This document shows, piece by piece, positions 39,471 through 46,986 of a stretch of DNA of 64,000 bases (within the stretch, counting starts at the first letter, position 1; every line of letters starts with the position of its first letter). The stretch is from Phyllobacterium phragmitis (GTDB lineage: Bacteria; Pseudomonadota; Alphaproteobacteria; Rhizobiales; Rhizobiaceae). The stretch covers positions 1 to 64,000 of the forward strand of contig NZ_PVBR01000008.1 of the NCBI RefSeq assembly GCF_002980495.1. Reading direction: 5' to 3'. A program made the translations under genes and the position numbers. The notes beneath the pieces were generated by a model, which was not told the origin of the DNA, searched no databases, and saw nothing but the letters and a program-made list of their open reading frames with translations.

Positions 39471-40256
39471 CCAATCGGGCTCGCCTCGTTCGAACGCCAA
39501 GAGGAATTGGCGGAGAGCATCAGGCATTGAGCCGACGATTTCGCTGATCAGCGCTTCACGCGCCGCCAGAAGGTCGTCGAGTGCGACCGGCTGCCGCGTC
39601 ATGCCGATGAAGCCGCGCTCGAACTCAGCCTTGATGTCCTTGCGCCGTACCGTCAGCACCTCGGCCATGGGGCGGTCGTGGCTGATGAGGTAGACAAGAA
39701 AGGTCCGTCGCAGCGCGTCGTCGATGCCTTCGTTCGCCAGGAGGTCGCGCGCATCGAAGAGGTCACGTGGGTGCTGCCGGTCGAACGCGGCGACGATCTT
39801 GCCGGCATAGAGATCCGGAAAGGAGACAATCCGCATTTCCGCAAACCCGAACTCGTCTTCGACGCTGGAGGAAACCGGACGAAATTCGGGTTCGAATACG
39901 CAGCCACGCAGGACCGGCGTGACCTCGATTTTGATCTGTGCACTATCGCTGCGAACCACGAGCTTGGTGATGACGTTTTCGCGCGAGCGCGATGGCGCGA
40001 CGCGGGTGCCACGAACCGCTTGAGTGATGCGCTCTGCGATGCGCAGCATCGCCGCATCGATGTCGGCCAACGAGGTCGCACGATCCTGAACGGGCAGATA
40101 GGTGAGGTCGATATCGACCGAAAGCCGTGGCAGGTCGCGGATGAAGAGATTGATGGCCGTGCCGCCCTTCATCGCAAAACACTCTTCCGCTGCGACGGAA
40201 GGCAGCGCGCGGATCAGGAGCGCGACCTGGTTGCGGTAGGCATCAGCAAAAGCCAT
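39234..40256 (-). CDS. AbiEii nucleotidyltransferase toxin with altered C terminus
   Basis: Type IV TA toxin of the AbiEii/DUF1814 nucleotidyltransferase family. AFADAYRNQVALLIRALP, the motif GGTAINLFIRDLPRLSVDID (GG...DxD, metal-binding), LYAGKIVAAFDRQHPRDLFD and LPAVRWRQHNLD are recognised. About 290 residues align; the last about 50 come from the MFS gene read antisense, so the 3' end was overwritten by an insertion. Whether the toxin still folds is unknown. It follows abiEi with a TGATG overlap. Confidence 0.85.
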   Translation of the reverse strand: MAFADAYRNQVALLIRALPSVAAEECFAMKGGTAINLFIRDLPRLSVDIDLTYLPVQDRATSLADIDAAMLRIAERITQAVRGTRVAPSRSRENVITKLVVRSDSAQIKIEVTPVLRGCVFEPEFRPVSSSVEDEFGFAEMRIVSFPDLYAGKIVAAFDRQHPRDLFDARDLLANEGIDDALRRTFLVYLISHDRPMAEVLTVRRKDIKAEFERGFIGMTRQPVALDDLLAAREALISEIVGSMPDALRQFLLAFERGEPDWSTIGLEAAADLPAVRWRQHNLDSLSAEKQHHSDDEREMHALHKRGRRCVPHQITARRDAEHAAHLPRRVENTRRDARP

Positions 40257-41098
40257 CAGGGTGCCTCGTCTAGTTCTTTCGGCACGGTGATCTGATAGAC
40301 GGGATCGTAGCGCCCCTCCTTGACCAGCATGCGCTTGCCCGAGCCAAGATCGATCGCAGCGCGCTCAATGTGTTTGAGCCATGCGTGGCGGTGCCGATCG
40401 GCGAAGAAGAAGAAGAGGCGCTTCACCTTCACGCTTCGACAGCGGACAAGCAGCTTCTGCAGCCGTCGTGGAGCAAGATCGCTCAGGCCCTCCATGAGCA
40501 CGTCGACCTGATGGAAGCTTTCATGGTCGGGCAGCTCGTCGAGAAGCTCGAGGATCGCACGTTCAGGTGCTGAAACCGTAAGCGGCCAATCCCATTGTCC
40601 CCAGGCAAGGGAGCGCAGTCCGGCCTCCTGGAGAGGCCGGTCGCCTTCCTTGCCGGCACCCGGAACGAGGGGAGGGAAGTCAACATCGTCCAGGTCGCTC
40701 CCAAAGAGCGGTGTGCTGTTGCGGTAGACGAATTCCTCCTTGAGTGGCAGCGCGGCGAGCCAGTTGGGAGGCTTGGTTGGTCCGTGAAGATAGACCTTAG
40801 AACTGCCTTGCGAGACGTAATGGGCATAGCCCTGCAGCTCGAGAGCTGACCGGCCACCAACGACAAGGCGATGGCCGAGGAGCGTCTGGAGTGAGATAAT
40901 GACCTGCTGCCAGCTCAACTGCCCGCGGGGGCGTCGATAGACCCGGCGTGCCGGCTGTTCGAGCCAGCCCGAGGCGACATATTTGGTGCGCAGGGAGGCA
41001 TAGTAGTCGCGCGCGGTGAGCCACGCGGAATCAACGAGCAAGCCCTCCGGGAGGAGGCGCTCAAGTTGCTTCAGCTTTCCCGTGATTTGCTCACTCAT
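40256..41098 (-). CDS. AbiEi family antitoxin
   Basis: A 280-aa AbiEi-type antitoxin: an N-terminal winged-HTH segment (LVDSAWLTARDYYASLRTKY, VASGWLEQPARRVYRRP) is followed by the AbiEi C-terminal domain (GHRLVVGGRSALELQGYAHY, PLTVSAPERAILELLDELPD). The antitoxin normally represses its own operon and counteracts AbiEii. The start at 41098 is preferred to 41107. It overlaps the toxin start by one base. AbiE systems act as abortive-infection defence and element stabilisers. Confidence 0.87.
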   Translation of the reverse strand: MSEQITGKLKQLERLLPEGLLVDSAWLTARDYYASLRTKYVASGWLEQPARRVYRRPRGQLSWQQVIISLQTLLGHRLVVGGRSALELQGYAHYVSQGSSKVYLHGPTKPPNWLAALPLKEEFVYRNSTPLFGSDLDDVDFPPLVPGAGKEGDRPLQEAGLRSLAWGQWDWPLTVSAPERAILELLDELPDHESFHQVDVLMEGLSDLAPRRLQKLLVRCRSVKVKRLFFFFADRHRHAWLKHIERAAIDLGSGKRMLVKEGRYDPVYQITVPKELDEAP

Positions 41099-41107
41099 GG
41101 TGAACAT

Positions 41108-41782
41108 TCTAGCTTATCTTTAAACCGGGCGCTAGTTTGAAAATACCCCGGTTAGCATCACCTCGGTTAGCAAACGCGGCATATGGCAAACCCGCTGCTA
41201 TCGTCTTGATACAAATCCTCGAATTCTGATGGCTGAAAACCCCGGTTTCGTATCAGCCAGTCGGAGAGGCCTAACCCGTCTCGGCTGCCTCAATCGGCAA
41301 GACCAACCCTCCATCCCAGCAATCTAGGATGGAGGTGGATGTATTGATTTTGCCGGTTTTGACGGTACTTTATCGGGACGCTAGATTCTACGTTTGCCGT
41401 CTATGCCTCACCGCGAAACGGTCGATAGATGCCGATAGTTCACAGAATTTTTTCTGTCGTGAAATTCCAAAAAACTCTAGCAAAATCAAGAGGTTGCCTT
41501 TTTGACGGCCCCGGCCACGGCGCTGAGAGCCCAAAAGGAAATTTTCTGCAGGAAATCAATTCCTTAGGACAGGAAAAATATTAGAGTGGGCGTGACGGGG
41601 AGTGCTGTGGAGTAAAGCAGGATAGAGTAGCGGGTTATATACGATCTTTTCCCAGCGATAGTGGTCGATAGTTCTCGCATCGCTCTGTCATCTGCAAACA
41701 ATTCGACTCGCGCTAAAGTCCAGTGCATCAAGAGCTAACGTGCGATTGCATGAGGTGCTCTCAACGGGTCAGCTATCGTGAA
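41108..41782. other. Element 1 right end, gene-free
   Basis: No supported gene. It holds a fourth copy of TGACGGTACTTT (41361-41372), GATAGATGCCGATAG-type sequence near 41424 that resembles the left end in inverted form, and GAGTGGGCGTGA (41584-41595), similar to the guaA 3' end. These mark it as the probable distal end of the guaA-integrated element. Confidence 0.5.
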
Positions 41783-41813
41783 GACGTAGGTTCAAATCCC
41801 GCCCCCGCAACCA
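41783..41813 (+). other. Initiator tRNA-Met 3' fragment (att-like, left)
   Basis: GTAGGTTCAAATCCCGCCC continuing to CCCGCAACCA at 41813 matches the T arm, acceptor strand and CCA of alphaproteobacterial initiator tRNA-Met. The T stem has a mismatch and no 5' part of a tRNA is upstream, so it is not a gene. Its last 16 bases recur at 53176-53191 with one change. It is interpreted as one end of element 2. Confidence 0.6.
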
Positions 41814-42226
41814 CTTCCGACATAATTCGCTGATAGTGCAAATATAACAACTTCTTAGACCGTACACGGGGCGGTCGCCTTGCGTTCAGGCTCCGGTTCT
41901 CGGACTGAGCCTGGCGATCGTGTTCATCGAACTCCACGAGAGGGCTGCCACTGTCGTCCGACGCTCAGCGCCCATTCCTACTAGGACGAGTAAGCTGACA
42001 GTAATCTCGGAATTAGTCTGAGAGCGGTCGTTCTCGCACCTGCATCTGCGAACAATAGAGCTTCTTAGGCGGCGGCTTTCTAGATCAGCGGGACCGACCA
42101 TTACCAATTCTTCTCTCGCACAAAACCCTTAACTGAGCCAATTTGCGAGAGAGTTCAGTGGCAAATGGGAAGGCCGGCGTTTCGGTTGATCGCTGCAAAG
42201 GCGTCAGACTCAGCCAGACAGCGAAG
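41814..42226. other. Gene-free stretch at start of element 2
   Basis: No supported gene in 413 bp. It contains an inverted repeat CTCTCGCA (42113-42120) / TGCGAGAG (42144-42151) and otherwise nothing I recognise. Confidence 0.45.
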
Positions 42227-43474
42227 TCACGGCCCTTTGCACATACTCCCGCACTCTGCGCGGGGTGTTTCGGGTGTTTTTGCAGCGCCCGAACCGTCGC
42301 GGTGCAAGTTTCCAAGCACGATAGCCAAAATTGAGAGCGCGAGGATGAAGAGTCCGAAGATGCCCGCCGTTTCCTCAAGCCCGATTTGCTGCGCGAGATA
42401 GCCAGCAGCAATGGCTGGCACGGCGTTGGCAAGATAGCTTTCGATGTAGAAGGCGGCCATGAGGCTTGCGCGCTCCTGTGGTGCGGCGAGCGGAACGACG
42501 CTGCGCAGTGCACCCAGAAAGCCGGCGCCGAAGCCCAGTCCCGCGACCACCGAGCCCAAAAGCAAAGCCAGTGGCAAGGAAAGCGCAACGCCGCAAAGGA
42601 TCATGCACACACCGATGATGAGCGCCGTTGAACCTGCGATAAGCGAGGCGTGGGCCGAGTGTCGCCTGGCAAAGAGGATTGCGGTCGCACCGCTGACGGT
42701 GAGCGCCGCAACGGTGAGCCCCCCCATCCAGGTGGCATCGGATCCCGCGACTTCTTTCAGGAGCGAAGGCATCAAGGAGAGATAAAAGCCGCCCAGTGCC
42801 CAGGCTGCGACATTGACGGGTGTGACGATGAGGAGAGTACGCCTTGCCGCGACCGGAACGGCGATGCGCGGGCGCCAGTTCCAGGCGTGCCGCGCGCACT
42901 CCACTGCTGTCTCCGGTGATCGCGCGGTGCGGAGGAGTTGCATCAGGAAGACAGCGAGAAGCAGGAGATAGACGAGATGCAGCGGCGCCGGTGCGAACTG
43001 GGCCAGAAGCCCACCGCCAAGCGCACCGAGGCCCATGCCGGCCATCGGCGCCACGCTGCCGACAAACGCGCCGCGCTCCCGATCGATGTCGATCAGAGCC
43101 GCGCCGAGCGACGCGGTGGCAAGCCCCGTGGAGAAGCCTTGCAGGAGCCGGGCGGCGACCAGCCAGACGACATCCTTCGCCGCAAGAAAAAGGACGAGAG
43201 CGCCCGCTTGCAAAAGAAGCGCGCCGATGATCACGGGACGCCGGCCAAACCGGTCGGAAAGGGAGCCAAAGCACAGAAGAGCCACGAGCAGCGCCAGAGC
43301 ATAGACGGCGAAAACGATTGTCAGGAGAAAGGGCGAGAAGCCCCACATCTCCTGGTAAAGCCGATAGAGAGGCGTTGGAGCGGCGGAGGCAGCGAGGAAG
43401 GCGACCAGGGAGATCGCGTGAAGGGCGATCGAGGGCCTGTGCGGCGGCACCAAGCCATCGAATTTGGTGGTCAT
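42227..43474 (-). CDS. MFS transporter
   Basis: A 415-aa 12-TM major facilitator. AAPTPLYRLYQEMWGFSPFL in TM1-2 is typical of a drug/arabinose-efflux-like MFS group. GSLSDRFGRRPVIIGALLLQ is motif A in loop 2-3, and RLLQGFSTGLATASLGAALI is TM4. The C-terminal tail is polar and unstructured. It is divergent from a TetR gene with imperfect inverted repeats between them. Export of a toxic compound, repressed by that TetR protein, is the likely arrangement. Confidence 0.87.
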   Translation of the reverse strand: MTTKFDGLVPPHRPSIALHAISLVAFLAASAAPTPLYRLYQEMWGFSPFLLTIVFAVYALALLVALLCFGSLSDRFGRRPVIIGALLLQAGALVLFLAAKDVVWLVAARLLQGFSTGLATASLGAALIDIDRERGAFVGSVAPMAGMGLGALGGGLLAQFAPAPLHLVYLLLLAVFLMQLLRTARSPETAVECARHAWNWRPRIAVPVAARRTLLIVTPVNVAAWALGGFYLSLMPSLLKEVAGSDATWMGGLTVAALTVSGATAILFARRHSAHASLIAGSTALIIGVCMILCGVALSLPLALLLGSVVAGLGFGAGFLGALRSVVPLAAPQERASLMAAFYIESYLANAVPAIAAGYLAQQIGLEETAGIFGLFILALSILAIVLGNLHRDGSGAAKTPETPRAECGSMCKGP

Positions 43475-43522
43475 CGGGTTGCTCCTGCGATAAAAGAGAA
43501 TAAATTGCTTTTAGCGATGTAA

Positions 43523-43571
43523 CCCCAATTCCACACTAACGCAAATATTTTGCTTTAATGCGGAATCGGGG
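43523..43571. promoter_or_regulatory. Candidate TetR operator
   Basis: CCCCAATTCC (43523-43532) and GGAATCGGGG (43562-43571) form an imperfect inverted repeat. An inner GCAAA...TTTGC lies between them. They sit between divergent MFS and TetR genes. Confidence 0.4.
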
Positions 43572-43602
43572 CGGTTATCGAAAGGGTTTTGCGGTGGCAA
43601 AC

Positions 43603-44181
43603 ATGGGTGAAGCACGACAAAGAGGCGGCGCGCGCCCGGGCGGGCGCAGCGCCCGGGTGCAGGTCGCGGTTCATCGCGCGGTTCGAGAACTTCAGGCCAA
43701 AGGGGAACCGGGGGAGCTGACCGTACCGACCGTTGCTGCGCAAGCTGGCGTCACCCCCTCTACGATATACCGGCGCTGGGGCTCGCTTGCGCAACTCCTG
43801 TCCGACGTGGCGGCGGAAAAGCTTCGCCCCGATAGCGAGCCCGAAGATACGGGAAGCTTGAGAGGTGATCTGCGCACATGGCTTGAGCAATATGTGGAGG
43901 AGATGTCCTCGCAGCCGGGCCGGGCCATGGTGCGGGACGTCTTGGGGGGAAACCAGCCGGAAAATGCCGCTTTATGCTCAACCTATTTGCGCCAACAGTT
44001 CGAGAGCATCCAAGCTCGCGCGCTGGCGCGGGGCGAGACACCCCCATCGACGGACGTGCTGCTCGACCGGATTGTTGCGCCGATGATCTACCGCATCCTG
44101 TTCACATCGTCGGTGCCCGAGGTCGAGTATTTCTGGCGGCTGCTTGACGATGTCCTGGAGGGCAAACCCGCCGCACAATGA
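43603..44181 (+). CDS. TetR/AcrR family regulator
   Basis: A repressor of about 192 aa. The HTH is GELTVPTVAAQAGVTPSTIY followed by RRWGSLAQLLSDVAAEKL, a typical TetR N terminus. The C-terminal domain (TWLEQYVEEMSSQPGRAMVR, DRIVAPMIYRILFTSSVPEV) matches the TetR_C_11-type group. The ATG at 43603 is preferred over 43558. It is divergent from the MFS gene. Confidence 0.87.
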   Translation: MGEARQRGGARPGGRSARVQVAVHRAVRELQAKGEPGELTVPTVAAQAGVTPSTIYRRWGSLAQLLSDVAAEKLRPDSEPEDTGSLRGDLRTWLEQYVEEMSSQPGRAMVRDVLGGNQPENAALCSTYLRQQFESIQARALARGETPPSTDVLLDRIVAPMIYRILFTSSVPEVEYFWRLLDDVLEGKPAAQ

Positions 44182-44333
44182 TTGGGCGGAAAACATCGCA
44201 AACGCGCTTCGTGCAGCGCGCGATCAGACAGCGAGAGCATTTTGCAGTCAGGTGGACTCACCTGACGTCGCATAAATGCGGTGAAAACAAATGGACAGAG
44301 CGGAACAGCGTTTCCGTGAAACGATGATCCGTT

Positions 44334-44741
44334 CTAGCTGCGTCCGGCTCGATCGAAGCGCTGACGGGCTTGCTCGATCGCCTGCCAGTTGTCCCGGATC
44401 CAACCGGTAAATCCTTCAAGCGCCGGCAGCATCGTTTTGCCCATCGGCGTCAGCTCGTATTCGACGCGCGGCGGCACCTCGGCGAAGTAGTGGCGTGTCA
44501 CCAGGCCGTCGCGCTCCAGGTTGCGGAGCGTGAGGGTGAGCATGCGCTGCGAAATGTCCGGGATCCCGTTCTTGATCTCGGAGAAGCGCAGCGCTCTTGC
44601 GGGATCCAGTGCGAGAATGCTCATCACGAGTATCGTCCATTTGTCGCCAAGCCTCGCCAGAACGCCATTTGGCGCGCATGGCGTGAGGATCGGCCCTTTC
44701 TTCGTTTCGATATAGGGCCGACCGTGGATCGTCTTTTCCAT
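44334..44741 (-). CDS. HxlR-type winged-helix regulator
   Basis: A 135-aa HxlR protein: CAPNGVLARLGDKWTILVMS (with the family Cys), LRFSEIKNGIPDISQRMLTL, TLRNLERDGLVTRHYFAEVP and PRVEYELTPMG. HxlR/HypR-like proteins sense redox or electrophile stress, often through that Cys. It is divergent from an NmrA-like gene. A perfect inverted repeat lies two bases before its start codon, suggesting autoregulation. Confidence 0.92.
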   Translation of the reverse strand: MEKTIHGRPYIETKKGPILTPCAPNGVLARLGDKWTILVMSILALDPARALRFSEIKNGIPDISQRMLTLTLRNLERDGLVTRHYFAEVPPRVEYELTPMGKTMLPALEGFTGWIRDNWQAIEQARQRFDRAGRS

Positions 44742-44743
44742 GC

Positions 44744-44759
44744 GTTACCTCCAGGTAAC
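44744..44759. promoter_or_regulatory. Candidate HxlR operator
   Basis: GTTACCT-CC-AGGTAAC is a perfect 7-bp inverted repeat. It lies between the divergent HxlR and NmrA genes and has the GTTAC...GTAAC form seen for HxlR-family sites. Confidence 0.6.
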
Positions 44760-44843
44760 CGGCAGACAAAAATGTGCCGTCTTGCGTGCTTCTTATAGCA
44801 GTGCCATTTCGTAACTATCAATGGTTATGGAAAGGAACTTTTA

Positions 44844-45764
44844 ATGGAAGACGAAAGGACGGTGCTCGTGTTCGGCGCCACGGGGCAACAGGGAGGGGCG
44901 GTTGCGCGGGCGCTCGAGAGTGCCGGATGGCATGTCAGGGCGCTTGTCCGCGACCCCGCCGGCGAGAAGGCAAAGGCGCTTGAGGCCATCGGCGTCGAGT
45001 TGCACAAGGGCGACTTTTCGGATGTCGCGTCCACCGAAGCGGCGATATCGGGGATGTACGGCGTCTTCAGCGTGCAGCCCAGTTCAGGACAAGGCGCGGC
45101 ATATGGCGTTACTGACGAAGAGGAGGTCCGCTACGGCAAGATCGTTGCTGACATGGCCGTGAAGCACGGTGTTCGGCATCTCGTCTACACCTCCGCCGGT
45201 GCTGCTGGCAAAGGCAAAACCGGTCTGGGGCATTTCGACAGCAAGACGGAAATCGAGGAGCATATTCGTGGTCTGCCCATCCGTAGCACGATCGTGCGGC
45301 CGGCCGCCTTCATGGAGATGTTGATGCTGCCGGGCATGGGCCTGGACCGGGGATCATTCAGCTTCTTCATGCGGCCCGATCAGGCCATGCAGTTCATCGC
45401 GGTAAACGACATCGGAAAGATCGTTGCCTCGATTTTCGCCGATCCCGAGCGCTTTACGGGTCAGACCATCGAAATTGCAGGGGACGAGGTCACTGGAAGC
45501 GGAATGCAGGAGACGCTCAGCCGAGCCGCAGGCAGGACGATCACATACAATCGCTTCCCCGACAGCCTCCTTGAACAGAATGCGTTCCTTGGACGATTGG
45601 CAGGGCTCGTCGACGACGGCCGATGTGCCGGATCAGCGGACATCGACACTCTCCGCAAGGATTTCGGCGCACTGACGACCCTTGATGCGTGGCTCTCCGG
45701 ACCCGGCAAGCCGCTTCTTGAGGCCGCCTTGCAGGCGCAGGATGCACCGGTCGCGCTTCGCTAA
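44844..45764 (+). CDS. NmrA/HSCARG-like NAD(P)-binding protein
   Basis: A 306-aa atypical SDR: VLVFGATGQQGGAVARALES is the Rossmann GxxGxxG (residues 8-27). ALVRDPAGEKAKAL, HLVYTSAGAAGKGKTGLGHF and STIVRPAAFMEMLM follow. NmrA-like proteins sense NADP(H) or reduce quinones. The divergent HxlR gene and shared operator make it the likely target. A strong hairpin follows its stop. Confidence 0.88.
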   Translation: MEDERTVLVFGATGQQGGAVARALESAGWHVRALVRDPAGEKAKALEAIGVELHKGDFSDVASTEAAISGMYGVFSVQPSSGQGAAYGVTDEEEVRYGKIVADMAVKHGVRHLVYTSAGAAGKGKTGLGHFDSKTEIEEHIRGLPIRSTIVRPAAFMEMLMLPGMGLDRGSFSFFMRPDQAMQFIAVNDIGKIVASIFADPERFTGQTIEIAGDEVTGSGMQETLSRAAGRTITYNRFPDSLLEQNAFLGRLAGLVDDGRCAGSADIDTLRKDFGALTTLDAWLSGPGKPLLEAALQAQDAPVALR

Positions 45765-45785
45765 GCCTTTCTCACTAGCGGACGC

Positions 45786-45819
45786 GGACGCGGACGCCTG
45801 TGTACTGGCGTCCGCGTCC
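45786..45819 (+). terminator. Hairpin after the NmrA-like gene
   Basis: GGACGCGGACGCC (45786-45798) and GGCGTCCGCGTCC (45807-45819) form a perfect 13-bp stem around an 8-nt loop. No T-run follows, so termination is uncertain. Confidence 0.5.
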
Positions 45820-46110
45820 TCATCTCCGTCGGAGTGTCAATCGCTCCAGCGTACTCGAACTGACGTTCGACATTATCCTTGACGGCAAGGTGACCCAACC
45901 CAGTTCCGAAGAGCCATTCACAGCAATGTTTGCATTATGGGTTACAATGAGCTGACGGTTCTGCTTTGCGCTGTGAAGCCTATCGGTGAGATCGGCAATG
46001 ATCTTATTTCCCAGATCACCTTCCGGCTGGTCGACGATTAATGGTCCGCCGAGCTGCTCAAGAAATATGGACGCTTTTGCAAATGAGATTTCGCGCGTTC
46101 CGTCCCAATA
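45820..46110 (-). pseudogene. Remnant of a SMC/RecN-like AAA ATPase
   Basis: The reading frame contains EQLGGPLIVDQPEGDLGNKI and RQLIVTHNANIAVNGSSELG. These correspond to the Walker B / D-loop and switch His regions of AAA ATPases of the ABC type (normally VDQPEDDLDN and THNANLVVNGDAE). The N-terminal Walker A part is missing and the upstream DNA is traD. It is a decayed C-terminal fragment, perhaps of a defence-type ATPase. Confidence 0.65.
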
Positions 46111-46151
46111 CGACAGCGCTATTGAGGGCGAAGTGCACGCGCGCTCATCCC

Positions 46152-46478
46152 TCATGGCTGATTGCGGGAACTGATCCGCCTGGCTACCTGCTTTCGGTCA
46201 GGAGGGCGGACCGCGCCAGTTTTCGCGCGGGATTGATACCACCGCTGATATGGGCGCGCCCCACCATCTTCAAATGCATTCTTCCCTTTCGCCGACCATA
46301 ACGCCCGCGCCCGTTCGCCGTCCTGACTGTCGAGCTTGTCGGCCATCCAGAGAAGCGCGCCGAAGATCATCGCGCGGTCATCGCCGGTCAGTTCCACAAT
46401 GCCCGCCTTGACGACGAGACCACCGAGTTCGATCAGATGCCGCGTTCGTTTGCGGCGCTCAACCTGCCAGCTTCGCAT
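46152..46478 (-). CDS. traD: Conjugal transfer protein TraD (Ti type)
   Basis: A 108-aa protein. The core RKRTRHLIELGGLVVKAGIV and RAMIFGALLWMADKL is the pattern of the small Ti-plasmid TraD. The C-terminal tail is basic and probably extended by sequence change. Small TraC and TraD proteins accompany TraA in the relaxosome of Rhizobiales elements. The start at 46478 is inferred; the traC stop is one base upstream. Confidence 0.72.
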   Translation of the reverse strand: MRSWQVERRKRTRHLIELGGLVVKAGIVELTGDDRAMIFGALLWMADKLDSQDGERARALWSAKGKNAFEDGGARPYQRWYQSRAKTGAVRPPDRKQVARRISSRNQP

Positions 46479-46479
46479 G

Positions 46480-46806
46480 TCATGCCGCGCCCGTTGTGCC
46501 TGATGCCGGTTGCGCGCCGCCCGGTTGCGGCGGAGCGCTGCCGCTGTCGCGGTCAGCCGCCTTTGCAGATCGCCGCGACCGGCTGCGAAAGAACGCTGCA
46601 CCACGTTTCGCCCATGCCTCCCTCTTTGCGGGGTCTTTCGTTTCCGAGAGCGCAACCAGTGCCCCCGCCAGTTCCTCGACACTGAGCGCATCTGCTCCCG
46701 TGGCGATCACCAGTTCACCCAACTGCTGCACCTTGCGTGTTTTCAGTTCCTTGGCCTTGTCCTCCAGCGCCTTGAGTTCCGCATCGAAGTTTCGCGGTTT
46801 CCGCAT
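46480..46806 (-). CDS. traC: Conjugal transfer protein TraC (Ti type)
   Basis: A 108-aa protein: an N-terminal coiled coil (FDAELKALEDKAKELKTRKV) is followed by QQLGELVIATGADALSVEEL and AGALVALSE, the TraC pattern of Ti/Sym plasmids. The C-terminal tail is disordered and Pro/Gly-rich. It is divergent from traA, with an oriT-like site between them, as in Ti plasmids (traC-traD / oriT / traA). Confidence 0.78.
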   Translation of the reverse strand: MRKPRNFDAELKALEDKAKELKTRKVQQLGELVIATGADALSVEELAGALVALSETKDPAKREAWAKRGAAFFRSRSRRSAKAADRDSGSAPPQPGGAQPASGTTGAA

Positions 46807-46924
46807 GTGTGCCTCCTATCGGTCTGCAACTTGATGATGCAGTAAGGATAGTTGCGTGAGGCGCGGAACGCAGTATTGTTGCCGGGACGGTCTGGCACGG
46901 TCCGGTCCATCCCGAGATTTTTTC

Positions 46925-46961
46925 GAGGGAGGGCGCGCTTATACGTCGTTCCGACGTGCGC
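46925..46961. other. oriT: oriT with IncQ/Ti-like nic region
   Basis: On the minus strand the segment reads TAAGCGCGCCCTCC, one base off the RSF1010-type nick region TAAGTGCGCCCTCC. On the plus strand GGGCGCGCTTATACGTCG resembles the Ti plasmid oriT. An inverted repeat ACGTCG-TTC-CGACGT (46943-46957) sits next to it. It lies in the 180-bp gap between divergent traC and traA, the expected place. Confidence 0.78.
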
Positions 46962-46986
46962 TTGACCGTGCCATTCCTGGATCGCG

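Noticed and set aside
41783-41813. A complete functional tRNA-fMet gene at this site
   Set aside because: No 5' half, D arm or anticodon arm can be found upstream, and the T stem has a mismatch.
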